From an uncultured Prevotellaceae bacterium (lineage in GTDB: Bacteria > Bacteroidota > Bacteroidia > Bacteroidales > Bacteroidaceae): a stretch of DNA of 64,000 bases. Below the pieces are notes generated by a model. The model saw nothing but the letters and a program-made list of their open reading frames with translations, ran no database searches and was not told where the DNA came from. Position numbers and translations under genes: made by a program. The stretch covers positions 1-64,000 of the forward strand of contig CADCDY010000037.1 of the NCBI GenBank assembly GCA_902800245.1. The letters run 5' to 3'. Shown piece after piece: positions 17,901-26,399 of this stretch (position 1 is its first letter; the number at the start of each line of letters is the position of its first letter).

Positions 17901-20900
17901 ATGCGTTCAACAACGGTCACAATGCTTTCTGCCAACGACGTCGCCAAAGCATCGGAGTAGAGTGAATCGTCGTACTGTACCACCACACCACGCGACTCAA
18001 TCTTGATATTGATCTTAAATTTCGGCACATTCAGTTCGAGCAACTCCTGACCGATGGGTTGACCGCCAACGGTGTACTGCGACAGCACACCTACCTGATA
18101 GGCAAAAGCGATGGCTGGCATGAAGCCGTAGTCGGCAGCGATGCGTGCGAAGGGATAGTCCTCATGGCGCAGGGTCTTGTCAAAGGTATCGCTGACCTGA
18201 CGCAGATAGTCTGCCACCGTCACGTCGTCAATCTTCAGACCGAGGGCGAGGGTGTTTACGAACATACCTACCGTATCCGCAATCTTGAGGTTCGAGCGTC
18301 CGCTACTGATGGTGCTGATATAAATTTCGCGATTGTTGGTGTAGCGTGAGATGACGTAGGTCGCTGCAGCAAGATAGAGGTGTGCAGGAGTTATCTCCTG
18401 TCCGCGACAGAAGGCTGTCGCTTTCTCGAGATTGGTCGGACATACAGCCTCACCGATAAAGCCTTGTTTATCCGTCTTGGGCAGGTCGGTAGGGATCTCA
18501 CTACCACCCTCACAGGTCTGCAGCTTCTCGGCAAAGAACTGCTGGGCAGCCTTAAACTCGTCACTCTCCTCAGCCTTTTGCTGGTCGTTGACAAAGTCGA
18601 GATAGGTGTAACTTTCTTTCTCAACGGGAGAACCGTCGAGCACGCTGCCAATCTGACGAATTAGCAGGTCGGCAGAACCTCCGTCGAACAGCAAGTGATG
18701 AACATCCATCAGCAGATGTACTCCGCCCGGCGTCTTCACCACTTTGAACCGATAGAGAGGCGCCTTCTGCAGGTTGAACGGCTGTACGAACTCATTCTTG
18801 TAAGCCGCCAGTGCCTCATCGCTCATCTCAACAACAGGCACCTCCACAGGTACGCTGTCTGCCAAGGTCTGCACGATGGCATCGCCCTCGGTGGCAAAAT
18901 GGATGCTCAGCTCCGGGTGCGCTTCGACAACCTGTTTCACGGTATCGGCCAGCTTCTCTGCCTCGACACCAGCAGGATAGTTCAGAAGATAAGGGATATT
19001 ATAAATTGTTGATACCGGATTCTTCATGCACTCGAAATATACACCAGTCTGGGCATAGGAGAGCGGAACACTGTTAGTGGTGAGAGGTGAGAGGTGAGAG
19101 GTGAGAGAATTGTTCTGCGGCTGAGAGTAATCTCTTACCTCTTGCCCCTTACCTCTTACCTCTAGATAACCCTTCAGTATCTCGTTCTCAATGCTCTGCA
19201 GGGTACCAGTCTTCGCCAACGACTTGGCGTCGAGCTCAACACCAAACTTCTTATGCATCTGCACAGCCAGTTTGATGGCAGAGATAGAAGTTAGACCGGC
19301 ATAGCCCAGAATCGTAGTAATGCCGAATTCTTGATTGCCCACAATGGCAGCAATCATCTCATGCAATTCCTCCTCCAGCACGTTCATCGGCACGTTGCTC
19401 TCTTCCACGACAGCCTGTTTCATTTCCGGCTTTGGCAGTGCCTTCTTGTTCACCTTCTGATTCTGGTTCAATGGAATCTTCTCAATCTGCATCGTTACGG
19501 CAGGCACCATATAAGGCGGTTTCTCATCAAGGATGAAGTTGTTCAGTGCCTCAATGTCTATCTGCTGGTCGCTGACGATATAGGCAGCAATGAACTTACC
19601 GGCACCTTCACCTTCCATGTCGAAGGCCTGCACCGTAGCATCCTTGATGCCTGGGAACTCACGGATGACGGCCTCTACTTCTTTCAGCTCGATGCGGAAA
19701 CCACGAATCTTCACCTGTCCGTCGCGGCGACCTACAAACTGGATGTCGCCTGAGGGCAGATAGCGCACGATATCGCCAGTCTTATAGATGCGTGCATACT
19801 TTTTATCCTCCGTAAAAGGATTCGGGATATATACTTCTGCTGTCTTCTCAGGACGGTTCAGATAGCCTCGGCTCACCTGAGGACCACTTACCCAGAGCTC
19901 TCCGGCAGCACCCACGGGCAGGCGATGACCTTGCTGGTCGACAATATAGAGACGTGCATTATCGAGTGACTTACCGATAGGTATATTGTTCAATTTCTCA
20001 GTGACCGGATGGCAGGTTATGAGAATCGTTGTTTCCGTTGGACCGTATGCGTTATGCATCGTATACCCCTTGGGAGGCGTGAGTGATGCCAGCTTCTCGC
20101 CACCAGTAGTGAGATGTTTCAGCGAATGGTTCTCGATGCTGGTAGCAAACTGATAGGCCACCTGCGTGGTCATAAAGGCGTTGGTGATCTGCTCCTTTTC
20201 TATATAGTCGTTCAATGCCACCAAGTCCAGGCGCAGTTCCTCTGGGATGATATATACACAGGCACCACGCGTAAGGGCCGGATACATGTCGTACATACAG
20301 GCGTCGAAACCGTAACTGGCATAGGCAGTCACCTTATCCGTAGGCTGGAGGTCGTAGTAGCGATGATACCAGTGGAGAAATGCTACCAAGTTGGAGTGTA
20401 TGAGCTGGCATCCCTTCGGCACACCCGTCGAACCACTCGTATAAAGCATGATGTAAAGCGACGAGGGCTTTACTTCGGGCAATGCCACGTCGAGTGCCGG
20501 CAACTGCTTCAGTTCTTTCGTCAGCAGTACGTCGCCCTGATACTCGTCCACGATGTCTCTGAGTTCTTCGTCGGCAATGAGCAGCTTCGCACCAGCGTCC
20601 TGCATCATGAAGTTCAGACGCTCTTTCGGATAAGTGGGATCCAGCGGCTGATAGGCGCAACCGGCCTTCATGACACCGATGGAGGCAATGGCCATCCACT
20701 CGCATCGTGGAATCAATACCGATACGACATCCTCCTCTCCCAGTCCTTTCTTCGCAATACAGCCGGCAATGCGGTCGCTGAGCTCATCGACTTCCTTGTA
20801 GGTAAAGCGATTCTCCTTATACACCACTGCGATATTGTCGGGTGTAGCCTTCGCCTGACTTCGGAACAGCGAGACGACGGTCTGCGTGTCGTCGTAATCC

Positions 20901-22177
20901 ACGTCCTTCTGGTTGAACGTGTCCAACAGGTCGATCTGGGCTTGCGTGGCGATGCTGATGTCGCTGAGCAGCGTCTGCGTCAGGAAACCATTCACCACAG
21001 CCTCATAACTCTCCAGGAACTGGCTGATGAGGGCCTCGCTGTATTCATTGCTGTTGTATTCGGCTTTCACCTGGTATTTGCCATTCAGGATAAATGCCTT
21101 GATGTATAACGACTGGTCCAACGTGCTGTTACACAGACGGACGGTCTTCATCGGCTTACCGCACAGCTGCTCGTCGGCAAACAACATGCCGTGCCATGCG
21201 AAACTCGAGTTAAACTGCAGGCCGAGGTCGTTGACCGCATCGCTGAAGGCGTAAGCCTCGTACTTGCGGCATCCGCCCATCTGCTCTTGTCCGGCTTTCA
21301 GGTAGTCGAGCACCGTCGTCTGGTTGTCATATTTGGCATAGACAGGCAACGACTTGACAGTCATACCGACAGAATGCAGGAATCGCTTGTCCGTTCGGCC
21401 GTTATAGATGGTGAAGAAGAGCGACTCCTGCTCGTTATTGTATCTCGCCAACAGGAAAGAATAGGCCGTTGTGAAGAAGTTGCTCTTGAAGATGCCGTTA
21501 TCCTTGCAGAATGAATCTACGAGGGCTGTGTCAATCGCCAGCGTGCGCACCATCGAAGCCTCGGAATGCTCTTCTATCTCCAGATCGGGTGCCAGCGGTG
21601 TGTATGTATCGCCACAGTCAAAAGTTTGGGCGTACCACTTTTTGCCTTCCTCGAAAGCTGGCGTTTTTCGTAATTCTGCCTCAGCGATGGCAACCTCTGC
21701 CATTGTCAGCTGCTCTGGTGCCAGTTCGCCACCGTTATAAGCGGTCTCCACGTCGCTGAGCATCACTTTGAGCGTCGTGCCGTCACCAATGATGTGGTGA
21801 ATGTCCAGGAAGAAGTAATAATGCTCGCTATCGTGCAGCAGACGGATACGGAACAGTCTGTCTTCGTAGAGGTTGAAGGGCTGTATCAGTTCTTTCTTCA
21901 CAGCCTCGATGTCATCGACTTCTTCGACGGCGAGTGTAAAGGTCTCGCTGTCGTCGACGGTCTGTAGGGGCTCACCGTCGTCACGCAGTTCTATGTGGGT
22001 GAAAAGCGTGGGGTGGGCGGCTACGGCTGCCTCTATGGCCTTTGCCAGGCGGTTTCCGTCCAGACTACCGTCTAAGATATAAAAATAAGGAAGATTATAA
22101 CGGGCTTCTCCTTCATAGCCCACACACTCGGCATAAATGCCAAATTGCGTCTTTGATAAAGGGGCAGTAGTTTTCAT
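14924..22177 (-). CDS. Dimodular NRPS, C-A-T-C-A-T-reductase with a gap in the reductase (NRPS A)
   Basis: 2417 aa, same plan as NRPS B: C1 1-430 (HHIIGDG near 127), A1 435-930 (TSGSTG near 580), T1 around Ser963, C2 1040-1465 (HHLLFDG near 1160), A2 1480-1945 (TSGSTG near 1607), T2 around Ser1987 (GGTSLVV), reductase 2075-2417 (GATGYLG near 2080, YIYSK near 2230). By-eye pocket residues are D-A-Y-F-T-G-A-I-L (A1) and D-M-K-N-I-C-T-V-S (A2); no substrate assigned. A1 after its A7 motif is almost identical to NRPS B, but A2 is very different, so the second amino acid probably differs. In the reductase, NAKIM is followed by ANFSTNSF, where NRPS B has RVGNLSARQKDGEFQI before NFNTNNF: about 15 conserved residues are missing near residue 2256. 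Reductive release may therefore be altered or lost. Confidence 0.94.
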   Translation of the reverse strand: MKTTAPLSKTQFGIYAECVGYEGEARYNLPYFYILDGSLDGNRLAKAIEAAVAAHPTLFTHIELRDDGEPLQTVDDSETFTLAVEEVDDIEAVKKELIQPFNLYEDRLFRIRLLHDSEHYYFFLDIHHIIGDGTTLKVMLSDVETAYNGGELAPEQLTMAEVAIAEAELRKTPAFEEGKKWYAQTFDCGDTYTPLAPDLEIEEHSEASMVRTLAIDTALVDSFCKDNGIFKSNFFTTAYSFLLARYNNEQESLFFTIYNGRTDKRFLHSVGMTVKSLPVYAKYDNQTTVLDYLKAGQEQMGGCRKYEAYAFSDAVNDLGLQFNSSFAWHGMLFADEQLCGKPMKTVRLCNSTLDQSLYIKAFILNGKYQVKAEYNSNEYSEALISQFLESYEAVVNGFLTQTLLSDISIATQAQIDLLDTFNQKDVDYDDTQTVVSLFRSQAKATPDNIAVVYKENRFTYKEVDELSDRIAGCIAKKGLGEEDVVSVLIPRCEWMAIASIGVMKAGCAYQPLDPTYPKERLNFMMQDAGAKLLIADEELRDIVDEYQGDVLLTKELKQLPALDVALPEVKPSSLYIMLYTSGSTGVPKGCQLIHSNLVAFLHWYHRYYDLQPTDKVTAYASYGFDACMYDMYPALTRGACVYIIPEELRLDLVALNDYIEKEQITNAFMTTQVAYQFATSIENHSLKHLTTGGEKLASLTPPKGYTMHNAYGPTETTILITCHPVTEKLNNIPIGKSLDNARLYIVDQQGHRLPVGAAGELWVSGPQVSRGYLNRPEKTAEVYIPNPFTEDKKYARIYKTGDIVRYLPSGDIQFVGRRDGQVKIRGFRIELKEVEAVIREFPGIKDATVQAFDMEGEGAGKFIAAYIVSDQQIDIEALNNFILDEKPPYMVPAVTMQIEKIPLNQNQKVNKKALPKPEMKQAVVEESNVPMNVLEEELHEMIAAIVGNQEFGITTILGYAGLTSISAIKLAVQMHKKFGVELDAKSLAKTGTLQSIENEILKGYLEVRGKGQEVRDYSQPQNNSLTSHLSPLTTNSVPLSYAQTGVYFECMKNPVSTIYNIPYLLNYPAGVEAEKLADTVKQVVEAHPELSIHFATEGDAIVQTLADSVPVEVPVVEMSDEALAAYKNEFVQPFNLQKAPLYRFKVVKTPGGVHLLMDVHHLLFDGGSADLLIRQIGSVLDGSPVEKESYTYLDFVNDQQKAEESDEFKAAQQFFAEKLQTCEGGSEIPTDLPKTDKQGFIGEAVCPTNLEKATAFCRGQEITPAHLYLAAATYVISRYTNNREIYISTISSGRSNLKIADTVGMFVNTLALGLKIDDVTVADYLRQVSDTFDKTLRHEDYPFARIAADYGFMPAIAFAYQVGVLSQYTVGGQPIGQELLELNVPKFKINIKIESRGVVVQYDDSLYSDALATSLAESIVTVVERIMAAPDAKVRKLSIISERQEEALSHLREVGTGTPLFKFYHDGIPYYAEKQPEVKALIACDATYTYREMDIMTNRIANALRQRGVEPRSRVALLLPRTSRALLSAFGVMKAGCAYIPCDPEYPTERIQHILTDSHAAYIITTADRVGDFGNAIDVEQLLSADNSSAPIEAGITPQDLCYLIYTSGSTGKPKGVMLRHESIVNYLYAHPVNTHIHAIAETVNALLCVTTMSFDMSMKEYGAALLNGKTVVFASEDETTNAALLADLFRRTGADAINATPSRMLQYMELPAFVEAIGQCHVIMCGGEKYADGLLDKLRAAAPQARIFNTYGPTEITVSSNCKELTHTDRVSVGHPLLNYKEFVVDSDGNELPVGVVGELYIGGIGVATGYNDLPEMTAERFIDYQGVRIYKSGDYARWTEEGDVVILGRTDNQIKLRGLRIELGEVEAALAAVEGMKNVVVKIGKIKGIEHLCAYFTADRPIDITALKAELGKTLTKYMVPTAYLQLDKMPLTPNGKTDVKSLPEPQLALSGDYEAPANDTERAFCDIFANILQLDRVGATDNFFELGGTSLVVTRVIIEADKANLHVSYGEVFANPTPRQLACLITGEAVDSTKPKEDDPVASFDYTAINNLLQRNTLGFFRMGERQSLGNILITGATGYLGIHILRELIDSDAPHIYCLVRGKSQEAAESRLRTLLFYYFAQSFKDMFGQRIHIVLGDVTQDIDTNLKVDTVFNCAAVVKHFSEGTEIEDVNIGGAQRCVDFCIKTGAKLIHISTASTRGLWVGEIKDEVFTEQRLYMGQYLGNQYIYSKFMAERLILDAVALHGLNAKIMANFSTNSFMGRIRIYNMLGCCPYAMRNKRVEFSPINEVSQAIVLLAQTPKECVVFHPYNIHGQFLGDVLSGLTSVTGGIRFVEQEEFQKAMDEAGQDPQKAKQMAALLAYKDMAHGQTTADVQRDNDYTTQVLYRLGFEFSPTSWDYVERMLTTIGGFGFFD
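19077..19163. repeat. Inverted GAGGTAAGAGG / CCTCTCACCTC repeats in the T1-C2 linker of NRPS A
   Basis: On the coding strand GAGGTAAGAGGTAAGGGGC comes first and TCTCACCTCTCACCTCTC about 25 bases later, so the two halves are inverted. They encode LEVRGKGQEVRDYS and SLTSHLSPLTTNS in frame, just before VPLSYAQTGVYF. A larger intergenic array of the same family lies at 26400-26562. Confidence 0.75.
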
Positions 22178-22208
22178 ATTTATACTTTTTATTTAGTTAT
22201 GTTTATTT

Positions 22209-23549
22209 TCAGAATTTTGTTGTGAAAAGACTCGGCGAGATAACCAGCGAGAACCATCCCCAACGGGCGGTCTTGCTGCTATTGCCTTGTTTCAGACGGT
22301 CCATGGTCTCAGTACCGAACATCATGGTGTAGCCTGCCGTCAGCGAGATGTCCTTTGTAAAACGGTAGCTGGCTTGCAGGTCGATGCTGTGACCTAAGGT
22401 GCGATCCAAGTTGGTAAGTCCGGTCGTTACAGCCAGATAGTGATAGGTCGCACTACAGTCGAAGTTGGCGACGGGACGGCCGAAGGCTCCTATGAAGGCA
22501 TTCTGCAGACCAGGGGTAAAGCCATTGATGTAGGCTTCCTCATAGAAATAGTCCATGATACCATAGAACTTGGCGCGTGAGCCATAAAGGGGAGTAAAGC
22601 CTTTTGCAACATCATGTCGTACCGTACCGATTTCGCCAGGTTTAGGGACGGCCACATAGTCGTCGCCGCTCAGGTAGTCGTAACCCAACGTAAAGCCGTA
22701 GTTGTCGGAGGGGGTGATGGTAGCTTTCGCGCTGGCCATCCAGGCTTCAATTTTACCAGCCGATTTCATCAAGGGGTCTACGAACTTCCCCCCCTGTCGA
22801 TAGTATGCACCTTCCAGCGTCATAAACTTGGGATGATAGTTCACGTATCCACCATACATCTGCTGGTACACCGTCGAAGGCGAATTGTCCACTTTTCCGG
22901 GTTCACCAGACTGCAATCCTACATTCATGAAAAGCAAGGACGCTCCTAACGGAAACTTGGGCACATCATAGTGATACCATACGGTCTGCATAGTCTTGTA
23001 TGCTTGTGAACCTCCTGTATAGAAGGTGCTTTTATACACGTTTTCGGCATTCTGGTTATAGCCTAAGATGGCGTGGACCTGATGCCCATAGCCTTCATAT
23101 CCCACTCTTAACACGTCGTGCGACAGAGCGGCCATCGCAAAGTCATTGGTGCCGATGATACGCTCATCGTCGTATGACAGGGCGATACGACCGACCTGTG
23201 CGAAGAGACCGTTCTTTGCCGTCATCTTCACCCATCCCTCATAGAGGTTGAGTGCCTGATTACCACTCGTGCCCCACACAGACTTGTTCTGAATGACCGC
23301 ATGCGCCTGCAAATAAGGTCGCGCATAGTCCACTATCAGACGAGTACGTCCAAGAAGGAAGTTCGACTTATCCTCCATTTCCTCATCCTTGTCTACGGGC
23401 AGACCACCTCTCACGATTTCTCCATGCGTCATAAAATTCAAACCAAAGCTCAGGGTGTTGACTTTGGCAGAATCAGTCTGTGCTTGCACGCTTATCAACG
23501 GCAATTGCAGGGCAACAACAAGGCATGATCTTATCAGTCTTTGCTTCAT
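22209..23549 (-). CDS. Outer-membrane beta-barrel protein of the NRPS operon
   Basis: 446 aa. A signal peptide (MKQRLIRSCLVVALQLPLISVQAQ) is followed by many alternating amphipathic strands (LLGRTRLIVDYARPYLQAHAV, GYVNYHPKFMTLEGAYYRQGG) and a C-terminal strand ending in Phe, as in outer-membrane porins. It most resembles alginate-export-type or other substrate-specific porins of Bacteroidetes, with the segment NLYEGWVKMTAKNGLFAQVGRI. It sits 31 bp upstream of NRPS A and 19 bp after the STAS gene, inside the same transcription unit. An outer-membrane exit for the MATE-exported peptides is an attractive idea but is inferred from position only. Confidence 0.75.
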   Translation of the reverse strand: MKQRLIRSCLVVALQLPLISVQAQTDSAKVNTLSFGLNFMTHGEIVRGGLPVDKDEEMEDKSNFLLGRTRLIVDYARPYLQAHAVIQNKSVWGTSGNQALNLYEGWVKMTAKNGLFAQVGRIALSYDDERIIGTNDFAMAALSHDVLRVGYEGYGHQVHAILGYNQNAENVYKSTFYTGGSQAYKTMQTVWYHYDVPKFPLGASLLFMNVGLQSGEPGKVDNSPSTVYQQMYGGYVNYHPKFMTLEGAYYRQGGKFVDPLMKSAGKIEAWMASAKATITPSDNYGFTLGYDYLSGDDYVAVPKPGEIGTVRHDVAKGFTPLYGSRAKFYGIMDYFYEEAYINGFTPGLQNAFIGAFGRPVANFDCSATYHYLAVTTGLTNLDRTLGHSIDLQASYRFTKDISLTAGYTMMFGTETMDRLKQGNSSKTARWGWFSLVISPSLFTTKF

Positions 23550-23568
23550 GCTGTTGGTGGATTTTGGG

Positions 23569-23871
23569 TTATTCGAACTCGAAAATGCTGATGAATCCCG
23601 TCAGTTTAAACACGTTCTTGATGTCGTCGTTCACACCACGCATCACGACATGGCTGCCTGTGGCTTTGGCACCTTTCAGGATGCTGATCAAGATGCGCAG
23701 GCCGCTGGAGGCGATATACTCCAGATCGGTGCAGTCGATGACGACATCCTTGCCATCACTGGTGTAAAGCGGTTTCAGAATCTCTTCTACTTCAACTGCT
23801 GCTGCTGTGTCTAACTCTCCTACTAACGTGGCAACATACTTGCCATCGATTTCTTCTAATTTTGCGTTCAT
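23569..23871 (-). CDS. STAS-domain anti-sigma-factor antagonist
   Basis: 100 aa, one complete STAS domain, SpoIIAA/RsbV-like. The phosphorylatable serine region is visible as DCTDLEYIASSGLRILI. Such proteins bind an anti-sigma ATPase when unphosphorylated and are reset by a PP2C phosphatase. The gene directly follows (38 bp) the SpoIIE-type phosphatase that carries a C-terminal ATPase domain, giving the parts of a partner-switch module at the head of the NRPS operon. No sigma factor is encoded nearby, so the output is unknown. Confidence 0.93.
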   Translation of the reverse strand: MNAKLEEIDGKYVATLVGELDTAAAVEVEEILKPLYTSDGKDVVIDCTDLEYIASSGLRILISILKGAKATGSHVVMRGVNDDIKNVFKLTGFISIFEFE

Positions 23872-23889
23872 AATCTTTTTAATTTTATA

Positions 23890-23935
23890 GTTTTTACCTT
23901 TTTACTTTTTTACCTTTCTTCTTTTACCTTTTTCT
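23890..23935. repeat. GTAAAAAGGTAAAAAAG repeat at the SpoIIE/STAS junction
   Basis: Degenerate T-rich words (TTTTTACCTTTTTACTTTTTTACC on the plus strand) fill the gap and run into the SpoIIE-type gene, encoding its last residues KKKVKEER. Confidence 0.6.
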
Positions 23936-26114
23936 TCATCGTCAATATATTATGCCCGTCGATACGTTCGTAATTGATGGAATCCATCAGCTCCCTCACC
24001 AAGTAGATACCAAGTCCGCCAACCCTGCGCTCTTCAACAGAGAGCGTGGTGTCAGCTTTCTTCTCAATTGTAGGATCAAAAGCCACGCCAGAATCATCAA
24101 TCACGACTTTCAACCAATGGCCGTCAGACATCATCGTGATGTCTACATATCCCTCCGTATCAGCAGGATAGGCGTATTCTATCACATTCACCACGGCTTC
24201 CTCAACGGCCAGTCGCAACTGACGTGCCAACGATTTCTCGAGGTTCATCTTTTCATAGAACGACTTCTGGAAGTTGCTCAGTTCAGCCACCTCGCGAACA
24301 TCGTTTTTCAGTGTGAGCGTCTCGTTCAAAGTGCTTTCATACTGTTGGGGAGTATAGCGAATGGCGAGCATCGTCAAGTCATCACTCTGTTCTGCATTAC
24401 CCACAAACTTGTGCACTGCCTTGCTTATGGACTCCAGTAGTTCTTGAGGATGCTTGTCAGTGCAAGTGGCAAGTGCTTCTTCCACGCGCTTGATGCCGAA
24501 CAGCTTACGCTCGCTGTTCATCGCCTCCGTCAGTCCGTCGGTATAGAGGAAAAGCGTGCTATCGGGTTGCAGATACGTCTCCGTCATGGCATACTTCACG
24601 TCGTTGAATACACCGACGGGCAAGTGAGGCTTGGCATCGACCATTGACCATTTGCCATTGACCATGACAAAAGGTGCGTCGTGCCCGGCATTACAATATC
24701 TCAGGTGACCTGTTGGCAGGTCGAGTATACCGACAAACATGGTGACAAACATGTTCGACTCGTTACCCTGACAGGCAATCTCGTTGAGCGACTGCATGAT
24801 GTGGGCGGGATTGGTCTCGTGGGCCGATGCCGAACGGAACAGCGCATGATTGACAGCCATCACCATGGCCGAAGGAACACCCTTGCCACTGACGTCACCG
24901 ATACAGAAGAACAGCTTTTCATCACGGATAAAATAGTCGTACAGGTCGCCACCCACCTCGCGGGCAGGCACCAGCGAACCATATATCTCCACGTCCCCCG
25001 ACAATTGTCCATTATCCATTATCAATTGTCCATTTTCACGGGGAAGCATGCTCTGCTGTATCTGGCTGGCCACATGCAATTCCGAACTGATGCGGTTTTT
25101 CTCGGCATTCACCTTGTGCAGACGCTCCAGATTGCGCTTCGAGCGCCACACGATGAACCCTATCAGCAGAAGGCCTGCTAATGCCATCAACAATAGGTTC
25201 GCTCTTACACGACGCAGTTTGCCGAATACATCGGTGTCGTCCAGTGCGTTGATGAGTATCCAGTCTGTCTTGCCGCCCACAGGGGTATAGAAGACGTGTT
25301 TCTTATCGCCATGCTCGTCTTTCAATACGACGTAGCCCTTCTCTTCGCTCGTGCTTTTCATGTGTTCGATGACGTTCTTCAGCAACTGGTTGTCTTCACC
25401 TGCAAGGAGATGGTATTGTCCGGTTACGAGGAAACGTTGCGTTGACTGATAGGCCTTACTCTGGTTGACTTCCTCTTTAAGCCAGCCCATGGAGATATCT
25501 GCGGCTACCACGCCCACAATCTTCCCGTCGTCGTCACGAATGGGGGCACTATACGACGTCACCACCGCCTTTGCACCGTCACGATCCATGTAAGGCTCAC
25601 TCCATTGACTGGTGCCCGTGGCTATCGGCTTGGTGAAGAACTCCAGCTTCGTGTAGTCATGACTGGCCGACCCCAACTGCATCGTCTCGATGCTTCCGTC
25701 GTCTCTGCGGATGGAATAGGGCTCAAACCACCGTCCTTTCTGTGGGAAATAGTCTGGCGTGCAGGCAATGCAGCAGCCCAGTATGGCCTCGTTATGCTCT
25801 GCCATCTGATAGGTTGCCCTGGTCAGTGAGTCCGGACTTGCAAGGTCGTCGGTCACCACCCATGCTATGTTGTCCATCGTCACCTCCACCTCAGCCAGCT
25901 TGTTGCGGATGCAGAGAAAAAGGGCGTTGTTCTCGCGCTCCATCAACCGCTCCACCACGCGCTGCAGAATGTCGTGCGACTCGTAATACATAATAGCCGA
26001 CGTCAGTTCCAGCAACAGTGCGGCAATGATGATAACAGTCAAATTGGTATTGGCCCGCATGAATTTTATCAGCCGGCCCCACCAGTTTTTATTGTTAGTA
26101 CCTTTTTTTTTCAT
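23910..26114 (-). CDS. Membrane SpoIIE-type phosphatase fused to an anti-sigma-type ATPase domain
   Basis: 734 aa. TM helix about 23-42, then a periplasmic Cache-like sensor to about 310 (YSAPIRDDDGKIVGVVAADISM), TM about 312-335, a short coiled-coil-like linker, a PP2C/SpoIIE domain about 360-590 (VGGDLYDYF, IGDVSGKGVPSAMVMAV, FLYTDGLTEAMN) and a C-terminal GHKL ATPase domain about 600-734 (LRLAVEEAVVNVIEYAYP, GGLGIYLVRELMD). It should sense an envelope signal and control the phosphorylation of the STAS protein next door. It is the first gene after the promoter at 26133, hence the likely regulator, or at least the passenger, of the NRPS operon. A repeat encodes NGQLIMDNGQLSGD in frame at the start of the phosphatase domain, and the C-terminus KKKVKEER is also repeat-derived. 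Confidence 0.92.
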   Translation of the reverse strand: MKKKGTNNKNWWGRLIKFMRANTNLTVIIIAALLLELTSAIMYYESHDILQRVVERLMERENNALFLCIRNKLAEVEVTMDNIAWVVTDDLASPDSLTRATYQMAEHNEAILGCCIACTPDYFPQKGRWFEPYSIRRDDGSIETMQLGSASHDYTKLEFFTKPIATGTSQWSEPYMDRDGAKAVVTSYSAPIRDDDGKIVGVVAADISMGWLKEEVNQSKAYQSTQRFLVTGQYHLLAGEDNQLLKNVIEHMKSTSEEKGYVVLKDEHGDKKHVFYTPVGGKTDWILINALDDTDVFGKLRRVRANLLLMALAGLLLIGFIVWRSKRNLERLHKVNAEKNRISSELHVASQIQQSMLPRENGQLIMDNGQLSGDVEIYGSLVPAREVGGDLYDYFIRDEKLFFCIGDVSGKGVPSAMVMAVNHALFRSASAHETNPAHIMQSLNEIACQGNESNMFVTMFVGILDLPTGHLRYCNAGHDAPFVMVNGKWSMVDAKPHLPVGVFNDVKYAMTETYLQPDSTLFLYTDGLTEAMNSERKLFGIKRVEEALATCTDKHPQELLESISKAVHKFVGNAEQSDDLTMLAIRYTPQQYESTLNETLTLKNDVREVAELSNFQKSFYEKMNLEKSLARQLRLAVEEAVVNVIEYAYPADTEGYVDITMMSDGHWLKVVIDDSGVAFDPTIEKKADTTLSVEERRVGGLGIYLVRELMDSINYERIDGHNILTMKKKVKEER

Positions 26115-26132
26115 ATTTATAATTTAGCCGCC

Positions 26133-26166
26133 CAAAGTTACGAATTAATTTTGACATCACAGCAAA
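26133..26166 (-). promoter_or_regulatory. Promoter of the SpoIIE-STAS-NRPS operon
   Basis: On the minus strand TTTG (26166-26163), 22 bases, then TAACTTTG (26140-26133). Transcription would begin just before the SpoIIE-type ATG at 26114. This is the only convincing promoter I see for the leftward genes down to 3506. Confidence 0.65.
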
Positions 26167-26195
26167 CTATAAACAATATTTAGCATTTCCCCTAA

Positions 26196-26233
26196 AAAAA
26201 CACCTGAACCGCAAAAGTTCAGGCATTTTTTTC
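26196..26233. terminator. Bidirectional terminator upstream of the NRPS operon
   Basis: CCTGAAC-CGCAAAA-GTTCAGG (26203-26223) has seven A before it and seven T after it, so it can end transcripts in both directions. It isolates the operon from the repeat-rich region to its right. Confidence 0.8.
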
Positions 26234-26279
26234 ATTTTCAGACAAGGTTTAAAGGTTTCCAGACAAGATTTAAAGGTTA

Positions 26280-26344
26280 TTTAAGTTTCGCATTCGCTCA
26301 ACTCTTTTGGAGTTAAGGAGTTATGGAGTTAAGGAGTTATGACA
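26280..26344. repeat. Interspersed element, copy 1 (first 65 of 93 bp)
   Basis: Starts TTTAAGTTTCGCATTCGC and contains GGAGTTAAGGAGTTAT twice in tandem. Identical over 65 bp to copies at 27909-28001 and 29626-29718, then diverges. A second partial start (AAGTTTCGCATGTTTCAC) follows at about 26371. Confidence 0.9.
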
Positions 26345-26399
26345 ATACTCTCAGTATATAGATTTATTCAAGTTTCGCATGTTTCACAAGCTCACTTTC

